From a candidate division KSB1 bacterium (lineage in GTDB: Bacteria > Zhuqueibacterota > Zhuqueibacteria > Zhuqueibacterales > Zhuqueibacteraceae), in contig JAPDQB010000028.1 of NCBI GenBank assembly GCA_034506175.1, positions 1-64,000 of the forward strand: a DNA stretch of 64,000 bases. Reading direction: 5' to 3'. The position numbers were made by a program, and so were the translations under genes. The stretch's first letter is position 1, and each line of letters starts with the position of its first letter. Shown here one piece after another: positions 35,648 through 43,512 of the stretch. The notes below the pieces were generated by a model. The model was not told the DNA's origin and made no database searches. It saw only the letters and a list, made by a program, of their open reading frames with translations.

Positions 35648-35846
35648 GAAAGTGAACAGCGGAAACTCAGTTCTGTGAATTTTTTTTTCCACCAACCCGA
35701 GAAAGGCGCTCTTCCGCGACTGTTTTATTCAAGCAGAAACGGAAGAAAGCAGGCATATATGATCATATCGGGTCATGACTGCCACGATTTATCTTCTCGC
35801 CGACCCCGTAGTTGTGAACTCCAATTTCGTGAGAGGAGGAATTTGT

Positions 35847-36212
35847 ATGGCAAAGCTATTCACTCAGGTCATCGGGGTGGTTCTGTTGGTCGTCGGCGTT
35901 CTGGGGTTTTTTATGCCCGGCATCGGGACGCTGCTCCAGTTCCACACTCATCATAATCTCATTCACGTGATTTCAGGATTGGCGCTCGCCTATGCCGGAT
36001 TCATGGGCACCGAAGATAACCAGCGTTTATTCGCCAAAATCTTCGGCGTCATTTACGGTTTGGTGACGGTGTTGGGGTTTGCGGGCATGGAGAATCTCGG
36101 GCCTATCATGCTGCATCTGAACACCACGTACAATCTTATCCATCTCCTCGTTGCCGCCTGGGCTTTGTACGCCGGATTTGCCAAAAGGCCCGCCGCGGCG
36201 ACAGCATCGTAA
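35847..36212 (+). CDS. DUF4383-type four-span membrane protein
   Basis: A 121-residue membrane protein with four hydrophobic segments: the first at residues 7-27 (QVIGVVLLVVGVLGFFMPG), then HNLIHVISGLALAYAGF, FGVIYGLVTVLGFAG and YNLIHLLVAAWALYAGF. The duplicated NLIH motif shows an internal repeat, typical of DUF4383. Start at ATG 35847 is set by the AGGAGG site seven bases upstream; the open frame from 35775 lacks a ribosome site. Function of the family is unknown. A terminator follows at 36326. Confidence 0.85.
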   Translation: MAKLFTQVIGVVLLVVGVLGFFMPGIGTLLQFHTHHNLIHVISGLALAYAGFMGTEDNQRLFAKIFGVIYGLVTVLGFAGMENLGPIMLHLNTTYNLIHLLVAAWALYAGFAKRPAAATAS

Positions 36213-36325
36213 TTTTTTGCTCGACGCGCAGAAATGGGATGGCCATCAACCTGCTTCCCGCTCCCAATGTTTGTTGAGCGCCTTTCTGCTATCCCAGTGA
36301 TTGTGTCTCTGCTCGTCAGAGTTGC

Positions 36326-36364
36326 GCCCCCACTTCCAACAAGTTTGAGGTGGGGGCATTTTCG
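36326..36364 (+). terminator. Intrinsic terminator after the DUF4383 gene
   Basis: An 8-bp perfect stem (GCCCCCAC at 36326-36333, GTGGGGGC at 36350-36357) is followed by ATTTTCGTTTT. It separates the DUF4383 unit from the SNF2 helicase unit. The distance from the stop codon is about 114 bases. Confidence 0.8.
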
Positions 36365-36478
36365 TTTTAAAAAAAGCTGTGGATAACTTTTCTTTTCGGT
36401 TGTGAATCAGGTTGAAAATTGTTAAATTCAGTAAATTTATTTTTCAGTTCTGATTCAACCGCAGAGAAAAGTTTTTTT

Positions 36479-38239
36479 ATGCCGTCAAAGACCGCCGCCG
36501 AAATCCCCCTCAGTTTTTCATTCCATTCGCCGAACCATTTGGCGCCCTTTGCCGGGCCGAATGGTGATGGCGATCTTCCGCCGGGCCAGGGTCTTGCCGC
36601 CTATCGCGCCAAACTCGATCTCTACCATCTCGCCTTGCTGCGCGAGTTTGACGAGCTGCTCTGTCTCGACACGCTGCGCAACATCGAGCGCTACTGGTAT
36701 CAAATCGAAACCGTTAAAAAAGTTTTGAAACATTTTCGCGGCCGCGTCCTGCTTTCCGATGAGGTCGGCCTGGGCAAAACCATCGAGGCCGGCATGCTCA
36801 TCAAGGAATATCGCTTGCGCGGCCTCGTGAAAAAGGCGTTGATCCTTGTGCCGCCGGCGTTGGTGTCGCAGTGGCAGGAGGAGATGCGCGAAAAGTTCGA
36901 CCTGGACTTCATCACCAGCGACGACGTCGAGGTCAAACGCCATCCCGATTTTTGGGAGAAAAATGATTGGGTGATCGCTTCGCTTCACACCGCGAAAAAC
37001 AAAGCCAATTTTGATCTCGTGACCCAAATCAAATATGATCTCGTCGTGGTGGATGAAGCGCATCATCTCAAAAACAAAACCACGCTGTCCTGGAAGCTGG
37101 TGAATGCGCTGCAAAAGAAATTCATCTTTCTGCTCACGGCGACGCCGGTGCAGAACGATCTGATGGAGCTCCACAACTTGCTTACTTTGCTCAAGCCGGG
37201 TGTGCTCAAAACCGAGGCGCAATTCCGCAAAGAATACGTGGCGCGCGGCGACGTGCGCATGCCAAAAAATCGCGAGAGTTTGAAAGAGCTGCTGCGCGAG
37301 GTCATGATTCGCAACACGCGCAGCTTGGTCGATGTCAAGCTTCCCAAGCGCTTTGCGACCACCATTACGGTGCAACCTTCGCAGGTAGAGAAGGATTTGT
37401 ACGAGCGGATCACCCAATTTGCCCGCAGCCAATACGGCGTGAGCAGCGGCCTCGAAAAAATGACGTTGAATCATCTGCTCATGAAAGCCGGCAGTTGCCC
37501 GTTCGCGCTCGAAGATTCTCTGCTCAATTTAAAAGAACGGATGAACGGCGCCGCCGGTCAAATCGACAGTATGCTCGACTTGCTCAAGAATGTGCGCGAG
37601 ACGGAAAAAGGCCGGCAGCTTTTGCAACTGGTTCGCAAGAGTTCGGCCAAGAAAATCGTCTTCACCAATTTCCTGCGCACTTTTGATTATCTGGCGGGTC
37701 TATTTCGCGAGGCCGGCATTCCCTTTGTTGAATTTCGCAGCGGCATGACAAACGAACAAAAGGATGCGGCCATCGAGCAATTCCGCGGCCACACCGATTT
37801 GCTGCTGATGACCGAAATCGGCGCCGAGGGCCGGAACCTGCAATTCTGCCAGACGATGATCAACTACGATCTGCCGTGGAATCCCATGCGCCTGGAGCAG
37901 CGCATTGGCCGCATTCATCGCATCGGCCAGACGAACGACGTCTTCGTCTTCAATTTCTGCATCAAAGACAGCATCGAGGAATACATTCTTTACATTCTCG
38001 ACAAAAAGATCAACATGTTCGAGCTGGTCATCGGCGAGATCGACAGCATTCTCGGCAATCTCGGCAGCGAAGAAGAGTTCAGCGACATCGTGCTCGATAT
38101 CTGGCTGCGCTCGACACAGAAGGACGAGCTGCATCAGAATATCGAAAATTTTGCCGAGCAAATTCTGCAAGCACGCGCCGAATATCAAAAAACCAAGGAA
38201 CTCGATGAGGCGTTGTTCGAGCAAGAGTTTGAAGTTTGA
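36479..38239 (+). CDS. SNF2-family helicase/ATPase
   Basis: A 586-residue SF2 ATPase of the SNF2/RapA type. Motif I is DEVGLGKTIE (94-103), motif II DEAH (192-195), motif III LLTATPVQNDLMELHNLL, and the C-terminal motifs include VEFRSGM, LLLMTEIGAEGRNLQ and RIGRIHRIGQ. The protein ends about 90 residues after motif VI, without an obvious extra domain. ATG at 36479 is used; an upstream TTG at 36419 lacks support. It is followed 101 bases later by an unrecognised zinc-ribbon protein gene on the same strand. RapA-type proteins remodel RNA polymerase or nucleoprotein, and others act in phage defence; neither is certain here. Confidence 0.92.
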   Translation: MPSKTAAEIPLSFSFHSPNHLAPFAGPNGDGDLPPGQGLAAYRAKLDLYHLALLREFDELLCLDTLRNIERYWYQIETVKKVLKHFRGRVLLSDEVGLGKTIEAGMLIKEYRLRGLVKKALILVPPALVSQWQEEMREKFDLDFITSDDVEVKRHPDFWEKNDWVIASLHTAKNKANFDLVTQIKYDLVVVDEAHHLKNKTTLSWKLVNALQKKFIFLLTATPVQNDLMELHNLLTLLKPGVLKTEAQFRKEYVARGDVRMPKNRESLKELLREVMIRNTRSLVDVKLPKRFATTITVQPSQVEKDLYERITQFARSQYGVSSGLEKMTLNHLLMKAGSCPFALEDSLLNLKERMNGAAGQIDSMLDLLKNVRETEKGRQLLQLVRKSSAKKIVFTNFLRTFDYLAGLFREAGIPFVEFRSGMTNEQKDAAIEQFRGHTDLLLMTEIGAEGRNLQFCQTMINYDLPWNPMRLEQRIGRIHRIGQTNDVFVFNFCIKDSIEEYILYILDKKINMFELVIGEIDSILGNLGSEEEFSDIVLDIWLRSTQKDELHQNIENFAEQILQARAEYQKTKELDEALFEQEFEV

Positions 38240-38268
38240 TCTTGTGGCTGGTTGCTTGTCTCTGGCGA

Positions 38269-38338
38269 CCAGCAACGAGCCACCAGTAAACCAGCAACGA
38301 GCCACCAGTAAACCAGCAGCGAGCCACCAGCAACCAGA
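38269..38338. repeat. Short tandem repeat, 22-bp unit
   Basis: Two identical 22-bp units (38269-38290 and 38291-38312) and a partial third (38313-38330) share the core CCAGCAACGAGCCACCAG. They fill the gap between the SNF2 and zinc-ribbon genes. The same core word AGCAACGAGC occurs again at 39510 after the zinc-ribbon gene. The tract has no coding function. Confidence 0.7.
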
Positions 38339-38340
38339 AT

Positions 38341-39486
38341 ATGTCTGCACAATTGATTGACACCGTCGCCGAGGTTCTCGAGCTCTCCGGCGCCGCCGTC
38401 GAAAAAAACGGCGAATACTTGGAAGCGCTCGTTCCGGGAGACCTGGCCAAGGCCCTCCACACTCCGGAGCTGGCCAAGCTTTACTTCGATCCCGAACACG
38501 CAAAGCACGACGGCGAGCTCGTCACGTTTCAATCGGATTTTGTGGACCGGTTATTCGCGGCGATGCAGGGAACCGGTAATTATGCGCGCTTGACTCTTCA
38601 CAGCTTGTATTTGAAACAAAGCACGCGCAGCGCCGCCGAGCAGCGCTTCGCCGTGCTCAATGGCCTCGGGCGCGCCTTGGATGCGATGGAGCGGCGGCTT
38701 TCCTATGCCCAATTCAATTTTAAATATACCGCCGTTTCCGATGAAAAAAAGGAGGGGCTGATCTCAACTATCATTAACGAACAGACACTCGCCGAGGCTT
38801 CGGATATGGCGGCGCAGCTCGGTTGGGCCGAATTCACCGAGACTTCGCATCACGCCGAATTGCCTTCGCAGGCTTTTCATGATATCTACGCTGCGGCTTG
38901 CCGATCCGTCGAAGCCGGCATTGGCCGCGAACTCTCGGAGTTCAAGAAAAGTTTGAATCGCCGGCTGCAGCGGGATATCGGCCGGCTCACCGAGTATTAC
39001 GAGAGCCTTATCGCCGAGATTCGCCGCAAAATCGCGCGCCGCAGCCTAGAAGGAAAAGAGCGTGCGGATGAGGAAGCTCGTATTCGCGCGACAGAATTGG
39101 AATTGGAGCGCAAAATCGTCGACCAGCGCGAGAAATACGCCATGAAGATCAACGTCGAGCCGGTCAATTTCATGCGAATTTTTATGCCGGTGATGGCGGT
39201 CAATTTTGAAATTCGTTTCCGCAAGGCGGTTCGTGAAATCCCCTTGATTTGGAATCCGTTGACGAAAGATTTTGAGACGCTGGTTTGCCAGGGCTGTGCC
39301 GCCGGACTTTTTCGTTTTTATGTTTGCGAAGAGAAACTGCACACTGTTTGCGCCGATTGTTTTAAATGCCCCGGCTGCGGCAGAAACGTTTGCCGCGCCT
39401 GCCATCCCAAGAAATGTCCGAAATGTGGCATGGCATATCAAAATGGTTCTGAGTATCGTCAGTCATCCGTAATCAGTAATTCGTAA
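38341..39486 (+). CDS. Hypothetical coiled-coil/zinc-ribbon partner of the SNF2 protein
   Basis: A 381-residue protein I do not recognise. The middle (about 200-270) is a long charged helical segment likely to form a coiled coil. The C-terminal 68 residues hold 11 cysteines, starting at Cys316, in CxxC pairs such as CQGC, CADC, CPGC and CPKC. This is a multi-zinc ribbon or RING-like array. The last ten residues (YRQSSVISNS) are encoded by low-complexity DNA and may be recently added. It is co-directional with the SNF2 gene and probably part of the same unit. Zinc fingers next to SNF2 ATPases suggest nucleic-acid or protein recognition. Confidence 0.8.
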   Translation: MSAQLIDTVAEVLELSGAAVEKNGEYLEALVPGDLAKALHTPELAKLYFDPEHAKHDGELVTFQSDFVDRLFAAMQGTGNYARLTLHSLYLKQSTRSAAEQRFAVLNGLGRALDAMERRLSYAQFNFKYTAVSDEKKEGLISTIINEQTLAEASDMAAQLGWAEFTETSHHAELPSQAFHDIYAAACRSVEAGIGRELSEFKKSLNRRLQRDIGRLTEYYESLIAEIRRKIARRSLEGKERADEEARIRATELELERKIVDQREKYAMKINVEPVNFMRIFMPVMAVNFEIRFRKAVREIPLIWNPLTKDFETLVCQGCAAGLFRFYVCEEKLHTVCADCFKCPGCGRNVCRACHPKKCPKCGMAYQNGSEYRQSSVISNS

Positions 39487-39495
39487 CCTATAACC

Positions 39496-39531
39496 GGCAA
39501 CGAGCAACAAGCAACGAGCGACCAGCAACAA
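39496..39531. repeat. Short repeat tract before mqnD
   Basis: Imperfect copies of the GCAACGAGC word at 39497-39505 and 39511-39519, with ACCAGCAACAAG after the second. It belongs to the same repeat family as 38269-38338, so the zinc-ribbon gene has the same repeats on both sides. Confidence 0.5.
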
Positions 39532-39543
39532 GAAAGGAAACTC

Positions 39544-40380
39544 ATGTCCGAACGTTTAATTCGCGTTGGCCACAGCCCCGATCCTGATGATGCGTTTATG
39601 TTTTACGGCTTGGCCAGCGGGAAGGTGAAAATCGACGGGGTTCGCATCGAACACGTGATGGAAGATATTCAATCATTGAACGAGCGTGCGCTGCGGGCGG
39701 AGCTGGAAGTCACCGCGATTTCGGCGCATGCGTTCGTGCAGGCGGCGGAGCATTACTGGATCATGCGCGCCGGCGCCAGCATGGGCGAAGGCTACGGCCC
39801 GATCATCGTCGCGAAGAAAAACTACAGTCTCAAAGATTTGCGCGGCAGAGTGGTCGCCACGCCGGGGCGCCTCACCACGGCAAATTTGCTGTTTAAAATT
39901 TACACCGACGGCATCGATAATATCGACGTGCCCTTCGATCGAATCATCGAGGTTGTGCAGGCCGGCGACGTTGCCGCCGGCTTGCTGATTCACGAAGGGC
40001 AAATTACCTACAAGGAAATGGGCCTGCACAAGGTGATGGATTTCGGCGAAGTGTGGCAGAAAGATTCCGGCGGCCTGCCGCTGCCGCTCGGCCTCGATGT
40101 GGTGCGCAAAGATTTGGGCGAAGCTTTGGCGCGGCAACTTTCCAAGGCGCTGCAAGACAGCATTCATTACGGCTATCAGCATCAAGACGAGGCGATTCCC
40201 TATGCGCTCGAATTTGGCCGCGGTATCGACGCCGCGCTCGGCGCAAAATTCGTGAAAATGTACGTCAACGAGGTCACGCTCGACATGGGCGAGCGCGGCA
40301 AAAAAGCGCTGCAGCTTTTGTTTGAGCGGGCGCATCAGAAGAAGTTGATTGCGACATGCCCGGCCATTGAGCTTTATTGA
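39544..40380 (+). CDS. mqnD: 1,4-dihydroxy-6-naphthoate synthase-like (MqnD)
   Basis: A 278-residue protein of the MqnA/MqnD family, closest to MqnD, which converts cyclic dehypoxanthine futalosine to 1,4-dihydroxy-6-naphthoate in the futalosine menaquinone route. The N-terminal IRVGHSPDPDDAFMFYGL and the LLIHEGQIT segment are characteristic. An AAGAAAGGAAA tract precedes the ATG. The last 91 bases are duplicated downstream at 41885 after the AAA ATPase gene. No other mqn gene is in the window. Confidence 0.9.
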   Translation: MSERLIRVGHSPDPDDAFMFYGLASGKVKIDGVRIEHVMEDIQSLNERALRAELEVTAISAHAFVQAAEHYWIMRAGASMGEGYGPIIVAKKNYSLKDLRGRVVATPGRLTTANLLFKIYTDGIDNIDVPFDRIIEVVQAGDVAAGLLIHEGQITYKEMGLHKVMDFGEVWQKDSGGLPLPLGLDVVRKDLGEALARQLSKALQDSIHYGYQHQDEAIPYALEFGRGIDAALGAKFVKMYVNEVTLDMGERGKKALQLLFERAHQKKLIATCPAIELY

Positions 40381-40418
40381 ATACGAAAGGCTTGACTTTT
40401 TCAGTAAATTTTATCATA

Positions 40419-40447
40419 TTGCAGTGCAATTTAATCAAACCTATAAT
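40419..40447 (+). promoter_or_regulatory. Promoter with overlapping palindrome before the ATPase gene
   Basis: TTGCAG (40419-40424), a 17-base spacer, and a perfect -10, TATAAT (40442-40447). The -35 is part of an odd palindrome, TTGCA-G-TGCAA (40419-40429). The word ATTGCAGT is repeated just before the start codon at about 40456. A repressor at the palindrome, perhaps autoregulatory, would block the -35. The predicted leader is only about ten bases. Confidence 0.5.
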
Positions 40448-40463
40448 CAAATAGCATTGCAGT

Positions 40464-41876
40464 ATGATCAACGAGCAGGTGTTTTTCGCCCTAAATCCCT
40501 GGCAAGCATTGTCCAAAAGCAGTTCGCCGTGGAAAGTTGAACAGGGGTTGGTTCAGCGCGCCGGCGCAAACCGGCTTATCAAGCAATTGGATGGCGCTTC
40601 TATCCAGGTTGTAACGGGTGCCCGCAGAACCGGCAAAACCATTTTGCTGCATCAGTGCATCGATCATTTACTGCACAACGCGAATGTAGCTCCAAAAAAT
40701 ATTTTCTATTTGAATTTTGATGACCTCGCTTTTCGCAGCCAGCTTAAAAGCAACCCGCATCTGCTCCTGGAAATTGTCGAACTGTTCAGCGGCAAAGCCC
40801 TCGCAGAGCATTCGGCGCCCATTTATCTGTTTCTGGATGAAGTACAAAAATTTCCGGCGTATTTCGATCAGCTTAAACTGTACTACGATACGTTTCGGCC
40901 AAAGCTGCGTCTGATTCTATCGGGTTCCGCTGCTCTCGAGATTGGCTCGCAGACCGCTGAAACGTTTGCCGGCCGCTTGCAGCAAACCCGTCTTTTCCCC
41001 TTTTCCGTCAAAGAAATCATCCATCATCAATTTCCCGAGTTGCCGTTGCCTTCCGTGCTCCAGCAGTTAAGCGAAGACAATTTTGTGGAGCAGGAGCTGC
41101 GGAAGATACAGGCCGATTCGCTGTCGTTGCAGCCGAAAATACGATTACTCTTGCGCCGAGCTCTGGTCAATGGATTGTTGCCGGAAGTTTATCTGGCCGA
41201 GAATGAAGCGCGAAAACTCGATTACGTAAGGCAATATCGCATGACTTATCTTGAGCGAGACATACGCAGCCTTGCGCAAGTCGGCAATTTGGAAGAGTTT
41301 ACTCATTTGTTGGACTTGTTGATCCTCCAAATCGGCAGTTTGTTGGATAAAACCCGGTTGGCGAGCGATCTGGGAATTGCCCAAAATACAGTCAGGAAAT
41401 ATATCGGTATTCTCGAACAAACGTTTTTGCTCGAACAAGTCCGGCCGTACGTGGGGCACATCCGCAAACGCCTGGTCAAGTCGCCGAAAACGTATTTTTT
41501 TGACGTCGGCTTTTTCGGACCGGTAAGCGGGTTGAACACCTACGAGTTGCTCGAAAAGAACGGCAAGATCGGCGCGGTCTTCGAAAATTTGTGTTTAAAT
41601 GAGCTGCGTAAAACCATCTCCGTCGGCGGGCAATTTCCCACGATTCATTTTTGGCGAACTCCAGCCGGTGCCGAAGTCGATTTTGTCATTGAAACGAAGC
41701 GCCATTTGATTCCGATCGAAGTCAAGCTCAGTGAGTCCTGCGGGCAAATGGACGTGAAGAATCTGCTCAAATTCAAAGCCGATTATGCAAATCAAGTGCG
41801 CGACATGATTTTGCTTTATAACGGCGTTTTCAAATATAGCGACAATATTATTTTTTTGCCACTCTGGATGCTCTGA
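40464..41876 (+). CDS. AAA_14/DUF4143-family ATPase
   Basis: A 470-residue ATPase with Walker A GARRTGKT (52-59) and Walker B YLFLDEVQKF (Asp125, Glu126), followed by sensor-like RLILSGSAAL. The C-terminal DUF4143 region includes a winged-helix-like segment (DKTRLASDLGIAQNTVRKYI) and ends with a PD-(D/E)XK-like pattern (AEVDFVI...IPIEVKLS). Family members are widespread accessory genes with uncertain function and often mark mobile or defence regions. It sits between mqnD and a second copy of the mqnD 3' end, so it was probably inserted there. Confidence 0.92.
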   Translation: MINEQVFFALNPWQALSKSSSPWKVEQGLVQRAGANRLIKQLDGASIQVVTGARRTGKTILLHQCIDHLLHNANVAPKNIFYLNFDDLAFRSQLKSNPHLLLEIVELFSGKALAEHSAPIYLFLDEVQKFPAYFDQLKLYYDTFRPKLRLILSGSAALEIGSQTAETFAGRLQQTRLFPFSVKEIIHHQFPELPLPSVLQQLSEDNFVEQELRKIQADSLSLQPKIRLLLRRALVNGLLPEVYLAENEARKLDYVRQYRMTYLERDIRSLAQVGNLEEFTHLLDLLILQIGSLLDKTRLASDLGIAQNTVRKYIGILEQTFLLEQVRPYVGHIRKRLVKSPKTYFFDVGFFGPVSGLNTYELLEKNGKIGAVFENLCLNELRKTISVGGQFPTIHFWRTPAGAEVDFVIETKRHLIPIEVKLSESCGQMDVKNLLKFKADYANQVRDMILLYNGVFKYSDNIIFLPLWML

Positions 41877-41884
41877 CGATTAGT

Positions 41885-41975
41885 CGAGCGCGGCAAACAG
41901 GCGCTGCCGCTTTTGTTCGAGCAGGCGTATCAGAAGAAGTTGGTTGCGACAAAGCCGGTGGTGGAGTTGTATTGA
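41885..41975 (+). pseudogene. Remnant of the mqnD 3' end
   Basis: These 91 bases align without gaps to the last 91 bases of mqnD (40290-40380), with 16 mismatches (about 82% identity), ending at the same TGA. Translated, it reads ERGKQALPLLFEQAYQKKL then VATKPVVELY, against ERGKKALQLLFERAHQKKL then IATCPAIELY. It has no upstream coding part. It is either the displaced original end of mqnD or an end carried in with the ATPase cassette. Confidence 0.85.
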
Positions 41976-42004
41976 GATGGCATAAACTTTTGGGGAGAGT
42001 GCCG

Positions 42005-42193
42005 ATGATTCAACGACTTCGCAAGCTGCTGATCAAATTTCTGGCCTGGCTGTTGGGCAATAAAACTGAATTGCCGCCGACTTCGCAACAAGCTTCACAA
42101 CCAGCTTCTCTACCACAACCGGTTCCAGTGGCGAAGATTCTCGGCAGGAACTCAGAGAGCAACTATTCAGCGCGATCGATATTTAAAAAATAG
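42005..42193 (+). CDS. Small hypothetical protein with amphipathic N-terminus
   Basis: A 62-residue protein: MIQRLRKLLIKFLAWLLGNK followed by a proline/glutamine/serine-rich tail. The ATG has GGGAGAG five bases upstream. The N-terminus may be a membrane-associated helix. It lies between the mqnD remnant and the dehydrogenase gene. No family is recognised, and it may be spurious. Confidence 0.4.
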   Translation: MIQRLRKLLIKFLAWLLGNKTELPPTSQQASQPASLPQPVPVAKILGRNSESNYSARSIFKK

Positions 42194-42238
42194 CGCAAGA
42201 AGATCATGCCTTGACGAAAAAAACGAGGAGAACGGATT

Positions 42239-43015
42239 ATGGATTTAGGCCTGAACGGAAAAGTCGCCCTCATCACCGGCGCCAGCCGCGGCATCGGCAA
42301 AGGCATTGCGCTCGGCTTGGCGGCGGAGGGATGCCATGTCGCGATCTGCGCGCGAAATCGCGAGCCGCTCGAAGCGGCAGCGGCGGAGATTCGTGCAAAA
42401 AATGTCGAGGCGCTGGCTTTGCCGCTTGATGTCACGCGGGCGGACGAAGTCGAGCAACTCGTGCATCAAACCAAAGAAAAATTCGGCAAAATTGATATTC
42501 TCGTCAACAACGTCGGCGGCAATCGCCGCAACCCCTTTGAGAAAACCACGGATGAGGATTGGGAGACGATCATCAACCTGAATTTGACAGCGCATGTTCG
42601 CACGAGCCGCGCGGTGATTCCATTCATGCGCGCGCAAAACAGCGGGGTGATTTTGTTTATTTCTTCGATCTTCGGCCGGGAATCCGGCGGCGCGAATCTT
42701 TCGATTTACAACACGACGAAATCGGCGCTGATCAGCCTGGCCAAAATCATGGCGGTCGAGTTGGCGCCACACAACATTCGAGTGAATAGCATTGCCCCGG
42801 GGTCGATTCGTTTTCCGGGCGGGAGTTGGGATAAGCGCTGTTTGGAGGATCCGGAGGGCATGAAAGCGTTTGTGGCGAGAGAAATGCCGTTAGGGAGATT
42901 CGGCACGGTGGAAGAAGTGGCGAATGTCGCCGTTTTTCTCGCCTCAGCGCGCGCCAGCCTCGTCACCGGCGCCTGCATCAACGTCGATGGCGGCCAGTCG
43001 CGGTCGCTGATTTAG
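42239..43015 (+). CDS. Short-chain dehydrogenase/reductase (FabG-like)
   Basis: A 258-residue classical SDR. The nucleotide motif is ITGASRGIGKGIALGLAAEG (14-33), then NNVGG, the catalytic Ser (LFISSIFG) and the YNTTKSALI motif, where YxxxK is Tyr/Lys. It ends VTGACINVDGGQSR, typical of FabG/3-oxoacyl reductase-like enzymes. GAGGAG lies upstream of the ATG. Substrate could be acyl or sugar/alcohol; no fatty-acid genes are adjacent. Confidence 0.9.
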   Translation: MDLGLNGKVALITGASRGIGKGIALGLAAEGCHVAICARNREPLEAAAAEIRAKNVEALALPLDVTRADEVEQLVHQTKEKFGKIDILVNNVGGNRRNPFEKTTDEDWETIINLNLTAHVRTSRAVIPFMRAQNSGVILFISSIFGRESGGANLSIYNTTKSALISLAKIMAVELAPHNIRVNSIAPGSIRFPGGSWDKRCLEDPEGMKAFVAREMPLGRFGTVEEVANVAVFLASARASLVTGACINVDGGQSRSLI

Positions 43016-43183
43016 CCAAGCGTTGGCCAATACCGGTTTTTATTAGGTATTGAGAAAGCAGGGCGCGTAACTATTTTTTAAAAGCGCCGTTTGAGAATCG
43101 TACGTTTTTCCGCAAAAGAGGGCGATGGACGGTACCTTGCAAGTGTTGTTTTTATCCACCGACTCAGCAGATCAAAAAAACGC

Positions 43184-43212
43184 TTGACAATCTCGCGCTG
43201 AATTTTTATCTT
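43184..43212 (+). promoter_or_regulatory. Strong promoter upstream of the porV-like gene
   Basis: TTGACA (43184-43189), a 17-base spacer, then TATCTT (43207-43212). Transcription would begin near 43219, giving a leader of about 290 bases before the porV ATG at 43513. The leader holds the structured element at 43310-43482. Confidence 0.6.
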
Positions 43213-43309
43213 ATTGTACTTTAGTTCGACACAAAATTTCAGGAGTGTGCTTATAAAACATTCGCTATCGGGTTTTGGCTGTTCGTTGTAATTTTAAAAG
43301 TCATTGTCT

Positions 43310-43482
43310 GCCGCGCGAGCGGCGGATAAAAATCCCCTTTAGCGGGTGTTTTTGGCATAAGCTTTTTAAACCGAAACGACGAGCCGGTGAAGTCACGAAA
43401 CGGCTCGGAGGGCACTGGACGATGCGCCCCGCCAGGCGGGGTAATGCCAAAGACAAGCCCGCGTTTTCGGTTTTTTTGTTTT
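43310..43482 (+). ncRNA. Candidate structured leader RNA (attenuator or riboswitch)
   Basis: Several helices can form in this leader: GCCGC-GCGA-GCGGC with a GNRA tetraloop (43310-43323); a CCCC/GGG hairpin flanked by A and T runs (43328-43353); GGCAT/ATGCC (43354-43358 with 43444-43448); CGAGCC/GGCTCG (43380-43385 with 43402-43407); and CCCCGC/GCGGGG (43427-43432 with 43436-43441). A longer-range pairing joins AAACCGAAAC (43368-43377) to the region 43463-43473, followed by a T-rich tract (43471-43482), as in a terminator. These helices partly compete, as expected of a switch. It ends about 30 bases before the porV ATG. No known riboswitch family was matched. Confidence 0.5.
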
Positions 43483-43512
43483 AGGGCAAAATTTTTTAGC
43501 GGAGATTCTCAG

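Noticed and set aside
43310..43482. Known riboswitch classes for the porV leader
   Set aside because: Checked by eye for TPP, cobalamin, c-di-GMP-I, glycine and fluoride motifs; none fitted.
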